Shown piece after piece: positions 34,934 through 44,194 of a DNA stretch of 64,000 nucleotides. How positions within the stretch are numbered: position 1 is the first letter of the stretch; every line of letters begins with the position of its first letter. Location: the NCBI RefSeq assembly GCF_016801775.1, contig NZ_CP069004.1, positions 3,100,001 to 3,164,000 of the forward strand, written 5' to 3'. The translations under genes and the position numbers were made by a program. The DNA is from Sulfitobacter mediterraneus. Its GTDB lineage: Bacteria; Pseudomonadota; Alphaproteobacteria; Rhodobacterales; Rhodobacteraceae. The notes beneath the pieces were generated by a model that did no database searches, was not told the DNA's origin, and saw only the letters and a list, made by a program, of their open reading frames with translations.

Positions 34934-36073
34934 TTATCGCGGCCTGTGGATATGCGCACTTTGCACCAGTCCAAATGCCAGCAGCAGCACCAGCATCGCA
35001 GAGCCGCCGTAGCTGACCAGTGGCAAGGGCACTCCGACCACGGGGGCAAGGCCCATCACCATCGACATATTGACCGCGAAGAACAGGAAAAAGTTCAGCG
35101 CAATGCCCAGTGTGAGCAGGGATGAAAACCGGTCTTTGTTGAGCAGCGCAGTGCCGATGCAAAAGACGATGATCAGCGCATACAGGCTCAGCAGAGACAC
35201 ACCACCGATAAAGCCAAACTCTTCGGCCAGCGTGGTGAAGATAAAGTCGGTGTGTTTTTCCGGCAGGAAGTTCAGCCGCGATTGCGTGCCTTGCATATAT
35301 CCGCGCCCGGTCCAGCCGCCAGAGCCAAGGGCGATCTTGGATTGGGTGATGTGATAGCCTGCGCCCAATGGGTCGGCAGAGGGATCAAGGAAGGTGTCGA
35401 TGCGGCGGTACTGATAATCATTCAAGAGTTGCCACGTGGTGCCGCGCGACTGGAAAACCGCCGTGATCAACCCAACGCCAGAGGCGATTACGGCCGCAAA
35501 ATATGCCCAATGCACACCTGCCAGAAACATCAGCCCGCCCCCCGCTGTCAGCAGCAGGATGGAGGTGCCGAGATCAGGTTGTTTCAGGACCAAAGCCGTG
35601 GGCACGCAGATGATCAACACCGGCAACAGAACCCAGAAGGGCCGTGAGACTTTCTTGGCTGGCAGCCAGTCATAATAGGCGGCGAGAAACATCACCAGGG
35701 TGATTTTCATCAACTCAGAGGGCTGAAGGTCCATAAAACCAAGGTCGATCCATCGTTGTGAGCCTTTACGCTCTTCCCCGATGAAGGCCACCGCAAGCAG
35801 CAGCAGAAACGACACGCCATAGGCTAGGCCAGACAGGTTGCGCCACAGCCAGATTGGCACAAAGGCCACCGTGAACATCACCCCAAGCCCTAGGGCAAAA
35901 CGTTTGATCTGCGGCTCCGCCCAAGGCGAGAATGATCCGCCCGCCACGGAATACAGCATCAGGAAGCCGATACCGCAGACCGAGGCCAGCAACAGTGCAA
36001 GCGGCCAGTTCACGAACAACACCTTGCGCAGGCCTGTGGGAACGGATTTGACGGAGTGTTCAAGATAGCTCAT
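34934..36073 (-). CDS. rodA: Rod shape-determining protein RodA
   Basis: 379-residue SEDS-family peptidoglycan glycosyltransferase of the elongasome, working with PBP2. About ten hydrophobic helices are seen. Conserved loops include RWIDLGFMDLQPSELMKITLVMFLAAY, the KQPDLGTSILLL segment with a catalytically essential Asp, GYHITQSKIALGSGGWTGRGY, and LPEKHTDFIFTTLAEEFGFIGG. GVPLPLVSYGGSAMLVLLLA is near the C-terminus. It is the last gene of the mre-mrd cluster; its start overlaps the mrdA stop by four bases. Confidence 0.97.
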   Translation of the reverse strand: MSYLEHSVKSVPTGLRKVLFVNWPLALLLASVCGIGFLMLYSVAGGSFSPWAEPQIKRFALGLGVMFTVAFVPIWLWRNLSGLAYGVSFLLLLAVAFIGEERKGSQRWIDLGFMDLQPSELMKITLVMFLAAYYDWLPAKKVSRPFWVLLPVLIICVPTALVLKQPDLGTSILLLTAGGGLMFLAGVHWAYFAAVIASGVGLITAVFQSRGTTWQLLNDYQYRRIDTFLDPSADPLGAGYHITQSKIALGSGGWTGRGYMQGTQSRLNFLPEKHTDFIFTTLAEEFGFIGGVSLLSLYALIIVFCIGTALLNKDRFSSLLTLGIALNFFLFFAVNMSMVMGLAPVVGVPLPLVSYGGSAMLVLLLAFGLVQSAHIHRPR

Positions 36074-38013
36074 GCTTGATCCTTCCCGTCAATCTTGGCC
36101 ATCGGCTGGATATCGCGAAGCTTGCGTTGCTGCTCGCGGATGCGGTCGCGGTCGCCGGTTGGATAGGCTTCCAGCGGCGGCTCTCCTCCGGCAAGAGCCT
36201 GCAGCATCACATCACGGGCAATCGGCGCTGCCGCCGTGGACCCGCCGCCGCCATGTTCGACCAGCACCGACACTGCATATCGAGGCTTGTCGTAGGGCGC
36301 AAAGCTGACAAAAAGCGCGTGATCGCGGCGTTCCCAAGGCAGATCGCGGTTACGGGTCACACCGCGCGCCCGTTCAGCGGCAGTGATATTGCGCACCTGG
36401 CTGGTGCCGGTTTTACCCGCCATGCGCATATCTTCCGCGATGATCCGCGACTTGTAGGCGGTGCCGCGGCGGTTGTTGACCACGTCATACATGCCGCGGC
36501 GCATCTGGCGCAGATTGTTTTCATTCAGCCCCAAAGGTCCTCCGATGCTTGGTGGCTGTTCCACACCGTCTACTGATTTAATCAGCCGCGGCGTGATCTC
36601 ACGGCCCGTTGCGATGCGGGCGGTCATCACGGCCAGTTGCAACGGCGAGGCCAGCATAAACCCTTGCCCGATGGAGGCGTTGACCGTATCGCCAATCACC
36701 CAATCGGCCCCGCGCACGGTTTTTTTCCAGTCCTTTGTTGGTGTCAGCCCCGAAGACACCGAAGACAGTGGCAGATCATGCCGGATTCCGAGGCCAAAGC
36801 GGTTTGCCATGGCGCTGATCTTTTCGATGCCGACCTTGAGCGCCAGATCGTAATAATAGACATCGCAGGATTGTTTGAGCGAATTGCCCAGATCAACCCA
36901 GCCATGGCCGGCGCGTTTCCAGCAGTGGAACTTGCGATCGGCCACTTCGACAAAGCCGGGGCAATAGGCGGTGTCGTCCGGTCCGGCGAGGCCTTCCTCC
37001 AGCGCGGCCATGGCCACGATCATCTTGAAGGTTGATCCGGGCGGATAGCTGCCTTGGACGGTCTTGTTCACCAGAGGGCGGTAGATCGATTGCAACAGCG
37101 GATTATAATCGGCAGACGAAATGCCGCCGATAAAGAGGTTGGGGTCATAGCTGGGCGCAGAGGCATTGGCGACCAGATCACCGGTTTCGCAATCAATGAT
37201 CACGACGGCGGCAGATTCATCGCCCAGACGCGCCTGGACGTAGCCTTGCAGATTGGCATCCACGGTCAATTGCAGATCCGCGCCTGATTGCCCCTCGCGG
37301 CGGGCCAGCTCGCGCATCACGCGGCCAGTTGCGTTGACCTCGACCTGCTTGGTGCCGGCGCTGCCGCGCAACAAGGATTCCTGCCGCGCTTCTACGTTGA
37401 TCTTGCCGATCTGGAACCGTGGAATGCGCAGCAATTGGTCCGGGTCTTCGAGGGCATCAAGATCCGCCTGACTGACCCTGCCGACCCTTCCCACCACATG
37501 GGCGAAATGCGATCCGCGCGGGTAGACGCGGGTCAAGCCCACCTCGGGTGTGACGCCGGGCAGGGCAGGCGCATTCACGCTGACCTTGCTCACGTCCTCC
37601 CAACTGACATCGTCGATGATCGTGACGGGCAAAAACGGCGCGGAGCGCTTGACCTCAGCCAAGACACGCTCCCGCACTTCGGGATCAAGGGTGATGATCT
37701 GCGCCAGCCGGTCCAGCACCGCCTCAACATCGCCGGCATCCTCACGCACAATCACGATCCGGTAGGACGGCACATTCTGCGCCAGCCGAATACCGTTGCG
37801 ATCAAAAATCTCGCCGCGAGCAGGCGGGATCAGACGGATGTTGATGCGGTTTTCTTCGGCCAGAAGACGGAACTGGTCCGCCTGATCCACCTGCAAATAC
37901 CGCATCCGCGCCGCAAGACCGCCCATAAACAACAGCTGCGCCCCACCAAGCAATGCGGCACGGCGCGTCAGCTTGTTGTGGCTGGCATCATTTTCGGCGC
38001 GGTTGCGTCTCAC
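36070..38013 (-). CDS. mrdA: Penicillin-binding protein 2 (peptidoglycan DD-transpeptidase)
   Basis: 647-residue class B PBP with one N-terminal membrane anchor (AALLGGAQLLFMGGLA), a pedestal domain and a transpeptidase domain. The catalytic motifs are STFK in GSYPPGSTFKMIVAM near residue 323, SCD in LKQSCDVYYY near residue 380 (SxD variant) and KTG in MAGKTGTSQV near residue 532. It crosslinks lateral-wall peptidoglycan under RodA and MreB control. Upstream of rodA and downstream of mreD. Confidence 0.97.
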   Translation of the reverse strand: MRRNRAENDASHNKLTRRAALLGGAQLLFMGGLAARMRYLQVDQADQFRLLAEENRINIRLIPPARGEIFDRNGIRLAQNVPSYRIVIVREDAGDVEAVLDRLAQIITLDPEVRERVLAEVKRSAPFLPVTIIDDVSWEDVSKVSVNAPALPGVTPEVGLTRVYPRGSHFAHVVGRVGRVSQADLDALEDPDQLLRIPRFQIGKINVEARQESLLRGSAGTKQVEVNATGRVMRELARREGQSGADLQLTVDANLQGYVQARLGDESAAVVIIDCETGDLVANASAPSYDPNLFIGGISSADYNPLLQSIYRPLVNKTVQGSYPPGSTFKMIVAMAALEEGLAGPDDTAYCPGFVEVADRKFHCWKRAGHGWVDLGNSLKQSCDVYYYDLALKVGIEKISAMANRFGLGIRHDLPLSSVSSGLTPTKDWKKTVRGADWVIGDTVNASIGQGFMLASPLQLAVMTARIATGREITPRLIKSVDGVEQPPSIGGPLGLNENNLRQMRRGMYDVVNNRRGTAYKSRIIAEDMRMAGKTGTSQVRNITAAERARGVTRNRDLPWERRDHALFVSFAPYDKPRYAVSVLVEHGGGGSTAAAPIARDVMLQALAGGEPPLEAYPTGDRDRIREQQRKLRDIQPMAKIDGKDQA

Positions 38014-38027
38014 GCGTGTCTCCCGTC

Positions 38028-38567
38028 TCAGGCCCGTTGGCCGTGCGCATCCAGATCACCCGGCGCTGTTTTTCGAACCCGCATCAGCCCATGGGTGACC
38101 AGAACGATCAATGGATAGAATAGCAAGGTCATGCCCAGTTCGGAAAGGACCAGCGGCAGATGCGGTACTTCGACCAATGAAATGGCCAATAGGAACCGGT
38201 TCGCCATCATCACCATGATGATCACGACGCCCACGGTCAGCCATTCCACCGCAAAGCTGGAATCGCGCAGGTTGCGCCCGCGGGATTTAAGGTTTTCGCA
38301 GCCCATCAACGCCAGCAAGGCCCAAAGACCGGGCGGGCGCTGCAACAGCAGATCAGCCATCAGAAAGGCCAGCGCCAAGGCCAGAGCCGGCACATATTCA
38401 GGCCGCCGCAGCGACCACGCGCAGGCAAACCCAAGCAATAGATCAGGGCCAGTCCATCGGCTTGGCGTCGTCGTCAGAGGCAACAGGTGAAAGAACAGGA
38501 TAACAAGAGCCAGAAACAAAAACGCCGCCCGCATCAGCCAAAGCCGTGTTTGCGAAAGATCATTCAT
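38028..38567 (-). CDS. mreD: Rod shape-determining protein MreD
   Basis: 179 residues, mostly hydrophobic, with about five membrane helices (LMRAAFLFLALVILFFHLLPL at the start, VPALALALAFLMADLLL, SLVEVPHLPLVLSELGMTLLF later). Sequence conservation of MreD is low, so assignment rests on position between mreC and mrdA, size and topology. It connects MreB/MreC with the peptidoglycan synthases. Its start overlaps the mreC stop by four bases. Confidence 0.9.
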   Translation of the reverse strand: MNDLSQTRLWLMRAAFLFLALVILFFHLLPLTTTPSRWTGPDLLLGFACAWSLRRPEYVPALALALAFLMADLLLQRPPGLWALLALMGCENLKSRGRNLRDSSFAVEWLTVGVVIIMVMMANRFLLAISLVEVPHLPLVLSELGMTLLFYPLIVLVTHGLMRVRKTAPGDLDAHGQRA

Positions 38568-39472
38568 GGCTGATCGTCCGTCGCGTCGTGATTTTCCACG
38601 GCGGGCAACGGACCACTTTCGGTGATCACCTGTGCGGTGTCGGAGACCTGTTCGTTGCCGTGATGGCGCAGCACCCGCAAAAATTCGAGCCGCTCATAAT
38701 CTGCGGCCAAACGCACCCGCAAACGCCCACCCGGATCGGCAGCAACCTGCCCGATCAACAGACCCGCCGGGAACACGCCCCCATCGCCAGAGCTGATCAC
38801 CCGGTCGCCGGGGCGCACCAGATCCGGGTTTTCCAGAAAATCGATGGGCGGCGCGGCGGTGTTGTCACCTGCCACAATGGCACGCTGGCCGGAGGGTTGA
38901 ATGATCGCGGGAATACGGCTGGAAGCATCGGTGAGCAAGATCACCCGCGCGGTGTTCTTTGCAACACCGGAAATCCGCCCAACCAGGCCGATCCCGTCCA
39001 TTGTGGCCCAACCATCAACCAGACCGTCGCGTGCCCCCACATTCAACAGCACGGATTGCCGGAAAGGTGACCCACTGTCGGCCAGCACAACGCCGGTGAT
39101 GAAGGTCAGGCGCGGATCAAGCCGCACATTGTTGAGATCCAGCAGTCGGGCGTTTTCCTGCTCCAGCTGCAACGCAGCCTCTTTCCAGGCCTGCATCTGG
39201 CGCAATTCGCTGCGCAGCTCGCGGTTTTGTTCGGCCAGACGTTGATAGCTTTGATAATCCCGCAAAAGGTTGATGGTGCCGGTGACCGGTGCCATCGCCC
39301 AATCCAGATTGGGGACCAACCGGTCCGTGATCTGGGCGCGGAACCGCTCCACCCGCGGGCTGTCGATCCGCCAAAGCAGGAACACCGCCGCCAGGACCAG
39401 CACCAGCACAGCCAGGAGCAGCCGGCGCAGCGGGCCGGTATAGTCACTGGACTGGGAACGGTCTTTGGCCAT
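38564..39472 (-). CDS. mreC: Cell shape-determining protein MreC
   Basis: 302 residues: one N-terminal membrane helix (LLLAVLVLVLAAVFLLW), a coiled coil at about residues 65-105 (LAEQNRELRSELRQMQAWKE then LQLEQENARLLDLN), then the periplasmic beta-barrel region (FITGVVLADSGSPFRQSVLLN, VISSGDGGVFPAGLLIGQV). The C-terminal 30 residues are acidic and probably disordered. MreC scaffolds the elongasome in the periplasm. Its start lies 43 bases after the mreB stop. Confidence 0.96.
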   Translation of the reverse strand: MAKDRSQSSDYTGPLRRLLLAVLVLVLAAVFLLWRIDSPRVERFRAQITDRLVPNLDWAMAPVTGTINLLRDYQSYQRLAEQNRELRSELRQMQAWKEAALQLEQENARLLDLNNVRLDPRLTFITGVVLADSGSPFRQSVLLNVGARDGLVDGWATMDGIGLVGRISGVAKNTARVILLTDASSRIPAIIQPSGQRAIVAGDNTAAPPIDFLENPDLVRPGDRVISSGDGGVFPAGLLIGQVAADPGGRLRVRLAADYERLEFLRVLRHHGNEQVSDTAQVITESGPLPAVENHDATDDQP

Positions 39473-39515
39473 GGGGTGTTACGCTCCTGACCGGGGGGCC
39501 GGTGGGGTTTTGCGG

Positions 39516-40694
<1,179 letters not shown>

Positions 40695-40734
40695 CTATAT
40701 TGAAGGACAAAGCGGCAACAAGGAGAGGCGTGAA

Positions 40735-41319
40735 ATGAAGAAAATTCAAAGCTTGGGCGTGCATCACATCACCCTGACCGGCGCAGACCGGCAAAGCTCA
40801 ATCGACTTCTGGGAAGGGGTGCTGGGCATGCCATTCATCTTTGACCAGCCCAATCTGGACGACCCCAACGAAGGGCATCTCTATTTCGATCCAGGTGACG
40901 GGCGGCTTATCACGATCTTTACCAACGAAGAGCGCAAACCGGTGCACAAGCGCACGCCCACCGATCCCGGCTGTGTGCATCATATCGCGTTCGAAGTGGA
41001 CCGGGCGATGTTCGATCAGATTATCGAGCGGCTCGAAGCCCGCGGGATCGGCCATTCCGGGGTCAAGGACCGCGGGTTCATGCATTCGATCTATTTCAAA
41101 GATCCGCTTGGGCTGCTGATCGAGCTGGCCTGCTATGCCTTTATCCCGCCGCGCGGAGTCAGCCATGCCGAAGTGATGCTGGAGGCACATAAACTGAGGG
41201 TGGAACGCGGTGCCAAGGCGATAGAGCGGGAACATCTGGCAGATGCCAGTGTCCTCATTGTAGAACGCGGCCAGGCCTCACTGAGCGCGGACCGTGGGGC
41301 GAGAAATCCTTATAGGTGA
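40735..41319 (+). CDS. VOC family protein (extradiol-dioxygenase-like)
   Basis: 194 residues from ATG 40735 with AAGGAGAGGCGTGAA before it. GVHHITLTGADRQSSIDFWEGVLGM and VHHIAFEVDRAMFDQII supply His ligands, and HSIYFKDPLGLLIELAC gives the Glu. One complete VOC module pair followed by a 50-residue tail rich in Glu/Arg and of unknown function. The substrate is not known. Inverted repeats and copy B of the dispersed 3' element follow its stop. Confidence 0.87.
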   Translation: MKKIQSLGVHHITLTGADRQSSIDFWEGVLGMPFIFDQPNLDDPNEGHLYFDPGDGRLITIFTNEERKPVHKRTPTDPGCVHHIAFEVDRAMFDQIIERLEARGIGHSGVKDRGFMHSIYFKDPLGLLIELACYAFIPPRGVSHAEVMLEAHKLRVERGAKAIEREHLADASVLIVERGQASLSADRGARNPYR

Positions 41320-41323
41320 GGTT

Positions 41324-41345
41324 TCGGGCCATTGACATGGCCCGA
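41324..41345 (+). other. Perfect 9-bp hairpin after the VOC gene
   Basis: TCGGGCCAT (41324-41332), TGAC loop, ATGGCCCGA (41337-41345). No T-tract follows, so it is not a textbook terminator. It is directly followed by copy B of the 3' element. Confidence 0.6.
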
Positions 41346-41350
41346 CCGGT

Positions 41351-41406
41351 CGGGGGGCTTTGCCCCCCGAATCCCCCAGGAATATTTTGGCCTGCAAAAG
41401 AAAACG
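41351..41406 (+). repeat. Dispersed 3' element, copy B (after a VOC gene)
   Basis: Perfect 8-bp hairpin CGGGGGGC/GCCCCCCG (41351-41369), then a C-rich stretch and the tail GGAATATTTTGGCC with TGCAAAAGAAAA after it. Reads in the same direction as the upstream VOC gene. The tail matches that of copy C (GACCTGCAAAAGAAA) almost exactly. Confidence 0.75.
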
Positions 41407-41462
41407 CTCAGGCGAAAGTCTGTTATTCAGAGTTTCTTAAGATTTTCAAAGGAGATTAAGAA

Positions 41463-41552
41463 ATGCGGTACAGGCGGGGACGCCGATGGCCGTGCCTGCG
41501 GAAGAAGCATTGCTTTTTTCGGCCGGGGGGCGCTTGTCGTTCCCCGGCGTAG
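41463..41552 (+). CDS. Hypothetical 29-residue Arg-rich small ORF
   Basis: ATG 41463 is preceded by AAGGAGATTAAGAA, an exceptionally strong Shine-Dalgarno with good spacing. The product begins RYRRGRRWPCLRKKHCFFR and has about eight Arg and three Lys. It lies in the 335-base gap between the VOC gene and leuA, bounded by two inverted copies of the 3' element. I recognise no family. It could instead be chance in a GC-rich region; the strong ribosome-binding site is the main support. Confidence 0.35.
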   Translation: MRYRRGRRWPCLRKKHCFFRPGGACRSPA

Positions 41553-41565
41553 TGATTTCAGCCAA

Positions 41566-41626
41566 CTTCATTTCTTTTGCAGGTCAGATATATCCCGGGG
41601 GTCCGGGGGCAGCGCCCCCGGTTGGT
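41566..41626 (-). repeat. Dispersed 3' element, copy C (after leuA)
   Basis: Reads on the minus strand, like leuA, starting about 30 bases past its stop. Hairpin CCGGGGGC/GCCCCCGG (41603-41621), then a C-rich stretch, GGGATATATCTGACC, TGCAAAAGAAATGAAG. Its core is identical over 27 bases to copy A. Confidence 0.75.
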
Positions 41627-41654
41627 CGGACCGCATCTGCGGTCCGAAACCCCT

Positions 41655-43223
41655 TTAGCTCACGTCTTTGTAGCTGACCTCGCGTTTGTCCGTGCCGCCT
41701 TTTTCGCGGCGGACCAACAAACGGTTCAGTGCGTGCACATAGGCGCGGACCGATGCCACAACCGTGTCAGTGTCCGCCGATTGGCCTGTGACGATCCGAC
41801 CGTCCTCTTCCATGCGCACAGAAACCGTGGCCTGCGCATCTGTGCCCTCCGTCACCGCATGTACCTGATAAAGCTGCAAGCGCGCATCATGGGGCACAAT
41901 GGCTTTGACGCAGTTGAATGCTGCGTCCACAGGGCCATCGCCGGTCTGTTCGGTGCTGTGCTCCTCGCCGTTCACATCAAGCACCATCCGCGCCTGATTT
42001 GGGCCTTCGGTGCCGCAGATCACATGCATCGACTTGAGCTTGATCTGGTCTGCCTCGCTGTCGGTTGCGGTGCGCATGAGAGCGATGAGGTCGTCATCAT
42101 AGACCTCCTTCTTGCGATCGGCGAGTTCTTTGAACCGGACAAACACATCCTTGAGCTGGTTGTCGCCGAGCTCGAACCCGAGGTTCTCCAGCTTGGAGCG
42201 CAGCGCGGCCCGGCCCGAATGCTTGCCCATCACGATATTGGTTTCGGTCAGGCCCACATCTTCGGGGCGCATGATCTCGAAGGTTTCGGCGTTCTTGAGC
42301 ATACCGTCCTGGTGGATGCCGCTTTCGTGGGCAAAGGCGTTTTTGCCTACAATGGCCTTGTTAAATTGCACCGCAAAGCCAGACACCGCCGCGACGCGGC
42401 GCGAGATGTTCATGATCTTGGTGCTGTCGATGCCGGTCTGGAACGGCATGATGTCATTGCGCACTTTCAGGGCCATCACGACCTCTTCGAGCGCGGTGTT
42501 GCCCGCTCGTTCTCCAAGGCCGTTGATCGTGCACTCGATCTGGCGTGCACCCGCCTCAACCGCGGCAAGGCTGTTGGCGGTCGCCATGCCCAGATCGTTG
42601 TGGCAGTGGGTGGCAAAGATGATCTCATCCGCGCCGGGCACGTTTTCGAGCAGTTTTGCTATCAGATCGGCGCTTTCGCGCGGGGCGGTATAGCCAACGG
42701 TGTCGGGAATGTTGATCGTTGTCGCACCCGCCTTGATCGCGATTTCCACGACCCGGTAGAGGTAGTCCAATTCGGTGCGCGTGGCATCCATTGGCGACCA
42801 TTGCACATTGTCGCAAAGGTTGCGGGCGTGGGTTACGGTTTCGTGGATACGGTCGGCCATTTCGTCCATGGTCAGGTTCGGAATGGCGCGGTGCAGCGGC
42901 GAGGTGCCGATAAAAGTGTGGATGCGCGGCTGAGGGGCATGTTTCACCGCTTCCCAACAGCGGTCGATGTCGCCAAATTGCGCACGGGCCAACCCGCAAA
43001 TGACGCTGTTCTTGGACAGGCGGGCAATCTCGCTCACTGCGTTGAAGTCTCCTTCGGAGGCAATGGGAAAGCCGGCCTCGATGATATCGACGCCCATTTC
43101 GTCCAGAAGACCCGCAATTTCGAGCTTTTCGGCGTGGGTCATGGTCGCGCCGGGGGATTGTTCCCCATCGCGCAACGTGGTGTCAAAAATCAAGACGCGG
43201 TCTTGTTTGGATATATCTGTCAT
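41655..43223 (-). CDS. leuA: 2-isopropylmalate synthase
   Basis: 522 residues; condenses acetyl-CoA and 2-oxoisovalerate, the first committed step of leucine synthesis. VLIFDTTLRDGEQSPGATM is the HMGL/IPMS signature near the N-terminus. HCHNDLGMATANSLAAVEAGA contains the metal-binding His pair. ESGIHQDGMLKN is the acyl-CoA region near residue 300. A C-terminal LeuA dimerisation domain (from about residue 390) binds leucine for feedback control. The start ATG 43223 is chosen by family fit; ATG 43256 is an alternative. A leader peptide gene lies directly upstream. Confidence 0.96.
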   Translation of the reverse strand: MTDISKQDRVLIFDTTLRDGEQSPGATMTHAEKLEIAGLLDEMGVDIIEAGFPIASEGDFNAVSEIARLSKNSVICGLARAQFGDIDRCWEAVKHAPQPRIHTFIGTSPLHRAIPNLTMDEMADRIHETVTHARNLCDNVQWSPMDATRTELDYLYRVVEIAIKAGATTINIPDTVGYTAPRESADLIAKLLENVPGADEIIFATHCHNDLGMATANSLAAVEAGARQIECTINGLGERAGNTALEEVVMALKVRNDIMPFQTGIDSTKIMNISRRVAAVSGFAVQFNKAIVGKNAFAHESGIHQDGMLKNAETFEIMRPEDVGLTETNIVMGKHSGRAALRSKLENLGFELGDNQLKDVFVRFKELADRKKEVYDDDLIALMRTATDSEADQIKLKSMHVICGTEGPNQARMVLDVNGEEHSTEQTGDGPVDAAFNCVKAIVPHDARLQLYQVHAVTEGTDAQATVSVRMEEDGRIVTGQSADTDTVVASVRAYVHALNRLLVRREKGGTDKREVSYKDVS

Positions 43224-43257
43224 GTCTGGGTCTTTCTTGTCTGCTTTGAAATCCATT

Positions 43258-43360
43258 GGCGCGCGGCACATCCCCCTGAGCGGGCGCGCCGGAATGGCAC
43301 GCTCAGAGGCGGATTAGTAGCAGCAGGTTGGCACGCAGCATGGCCGCGCAGGGGCGCGGC
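43258..43360 (-). promoter_or_regulatory. Probable leuA attenuator region (overlapping hairpins)
   Basis: Three inverted repeats are visible on the minus strand. Hairpin 1 (43360-43343) is a perfect 7-bp stem inside the leader gene. Hairpin 2 (43305-43277) pairs TGAGCG with CGCTCA and includes the leader stop. Hairpin 3 (43290-43258) pairs GCGCGCC with GGCGCGC. Hairpins 2 and 3 share bases and cannot form together. No U-tract follows hairpin 3, so a classical intrinsic terminator is not evident; Rho-dependent or translational control is possible. Confidence 0.5.
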
Positions 43361-43389
43361 AGGGTTGGGATATGGGCGGCGTGTGTCAT
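43303..43389 (-). CDS. Leucine leader peptide (leuA attenuator)
   Basis: 28-codon ORF starting at ATG 43389, ending in LLLLIRL before a TGA stop. Five of its last seven codons are Leu (CTG CTG CTA CTA ATC CGC CTC). The two CTA codons are rare in GC-rich genomes. It ends 79 bases upstream of leuA. Leucine-rich leader peptides upstream of leuA are an established attenuation device in proteobacteria: a ribosome stalled at Leu codons selects which hairpin forms. The amino-acid bias and position are seen directly; regulation is inferred. Confidence 0.75.
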   Translation of the reverse strand: MTHAAHIPTLPRPCAAMLRANLLLLIRL

Positions 43390-43397
43390 GGGGCGTA

Positions 43398-43425
43398 GTT
43401 ATACCGGTGCATTTGCAAATGGAAA
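43398..43425 (-). promoter_or_regulatory. Probable promoter of the leader-leuA transcript
   Basis: On the minus strand TTTCCA (43425-43420), 16 bases, then TATAAC (43403-43398). The start site would fall near 43391, so the leader mRNA would begin at or within a few bases of the ATG at 43389. A perfect 12-bp palindrome CATTTGCAAATG (43410-43421) overlaps the -35 edge and spacer and may be an operator. Confidence 0.45.
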
Positions 43426-43528
43426 GGGGGTGAATGATCTTTGTTGTTGCGAGCGTGGCGCGGGGGTGGCTGAGTTATTTGGTCAAATGAAAGATTGATC
43501 CGCGTCTTTGCACCGCTAGTTCCGGGAT

Positions 43529-44194
43529 ATGAGAGATGTTTTGATCATTGGGTCCAGCGGCGGGATCGGTTCGGCACTGGTGCAGGCACATCAGGCACGC
43601 GGGGATCGTGTGGTGGGCCTGTCGCGGTCCGGCGACGGGTTCGATGTGACGGACCCTGTCAGCGTTGCGCATCATTTGGGGCGGCTGGCGGGGCCGTTTG
43701 ATCAGGTGATTGTCGCCAGCGGCGCGTTGGAGATTGGCGGCGCGGCGCCGGAAAAGACCATTCGTGCGGTGCGCAAGGACGCGATAATGGATCAATTTGC
43801 GCTCAATGCGGTTGGTCCGGCGCTGGTATTGGCACAGGCGCATAAGTTGCTGCCCAAGGACCGCCAGGCGGTTTTTGCGGTCTTGTCGGCGCGGGTGGGG
43901 TCGATTGGCGACAACCGTTTGGGGGGTTGGATCAGCTATCGCAGTGCCAAGGCGGCGGTGAACCAGATTGTACATACGGCAGCGATCGAATTGTCCCGCA
44001 GCCATCCGCAGAGCATCTGCGTGGCGCTGCATCCAGGCACCGTGGCCACGCCGTTTACCGAAGCCTATCTGGGCCGCCATCCCGCAGTACCAGCGGAGGA
44101 AGCGGCACAGAATCTGCTGGGTGTGATGGATGGGCTGACCCCTTCGCAAACGGGTGGGTTTTTTGATTGGTCGGGCGCAGAGGTGCCGTGGTGA
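43529..44194 (+). CDS. SDR family oxidoreductase
   Basis: 221 residues. VLIIGSSGGIGSALVQAHQARG gives the GxxxGxG nucleotide-binding loop, VFAVLSARVGSIGDN the catalytic Ser region, and WISYRSAKAAVNQIVH the YxxxK motif. It is a classical short-chain dehydrogenase with unknown substrate. Its stop overlaps the photolyase start by four bases (GTGA), so the two are tightly coupled. Confidence 0.9.
   Translation: MRDVLIIGSSGGIGSALVQAHQARGDRVVGLSRSGDGFDVTDPVSVAHHLGRLAGPFDQVIVASGALEIGGAAPEKTIRAVRKDAIMDQFALNAVGPALVLAQAHKLLPKDRQAVFAVLSARVGSIGDNRLGGWISYRSAKAAVNQIVHTAAIELSRSHPQSICVALHPGTVATPFTEAYLGRHPAVPAEEAAQNLLGVMDGLTPSQTGGFFDWSGAEVPW

Noticed and set aside
43277..43305. Considered as a standard intrinsic terminator of the leuA leader
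   Set aside because: No run of Ts on the minus strand follows the hairpin, so only a regulatory hairpin is claimed.
41577..43433. 618-codon open frame on the plus strand
   Set aside because: It is the antisense shadow of leuA and its leader. It has no ribosome-binding site or family signature, and leuA is certain on the other strand.
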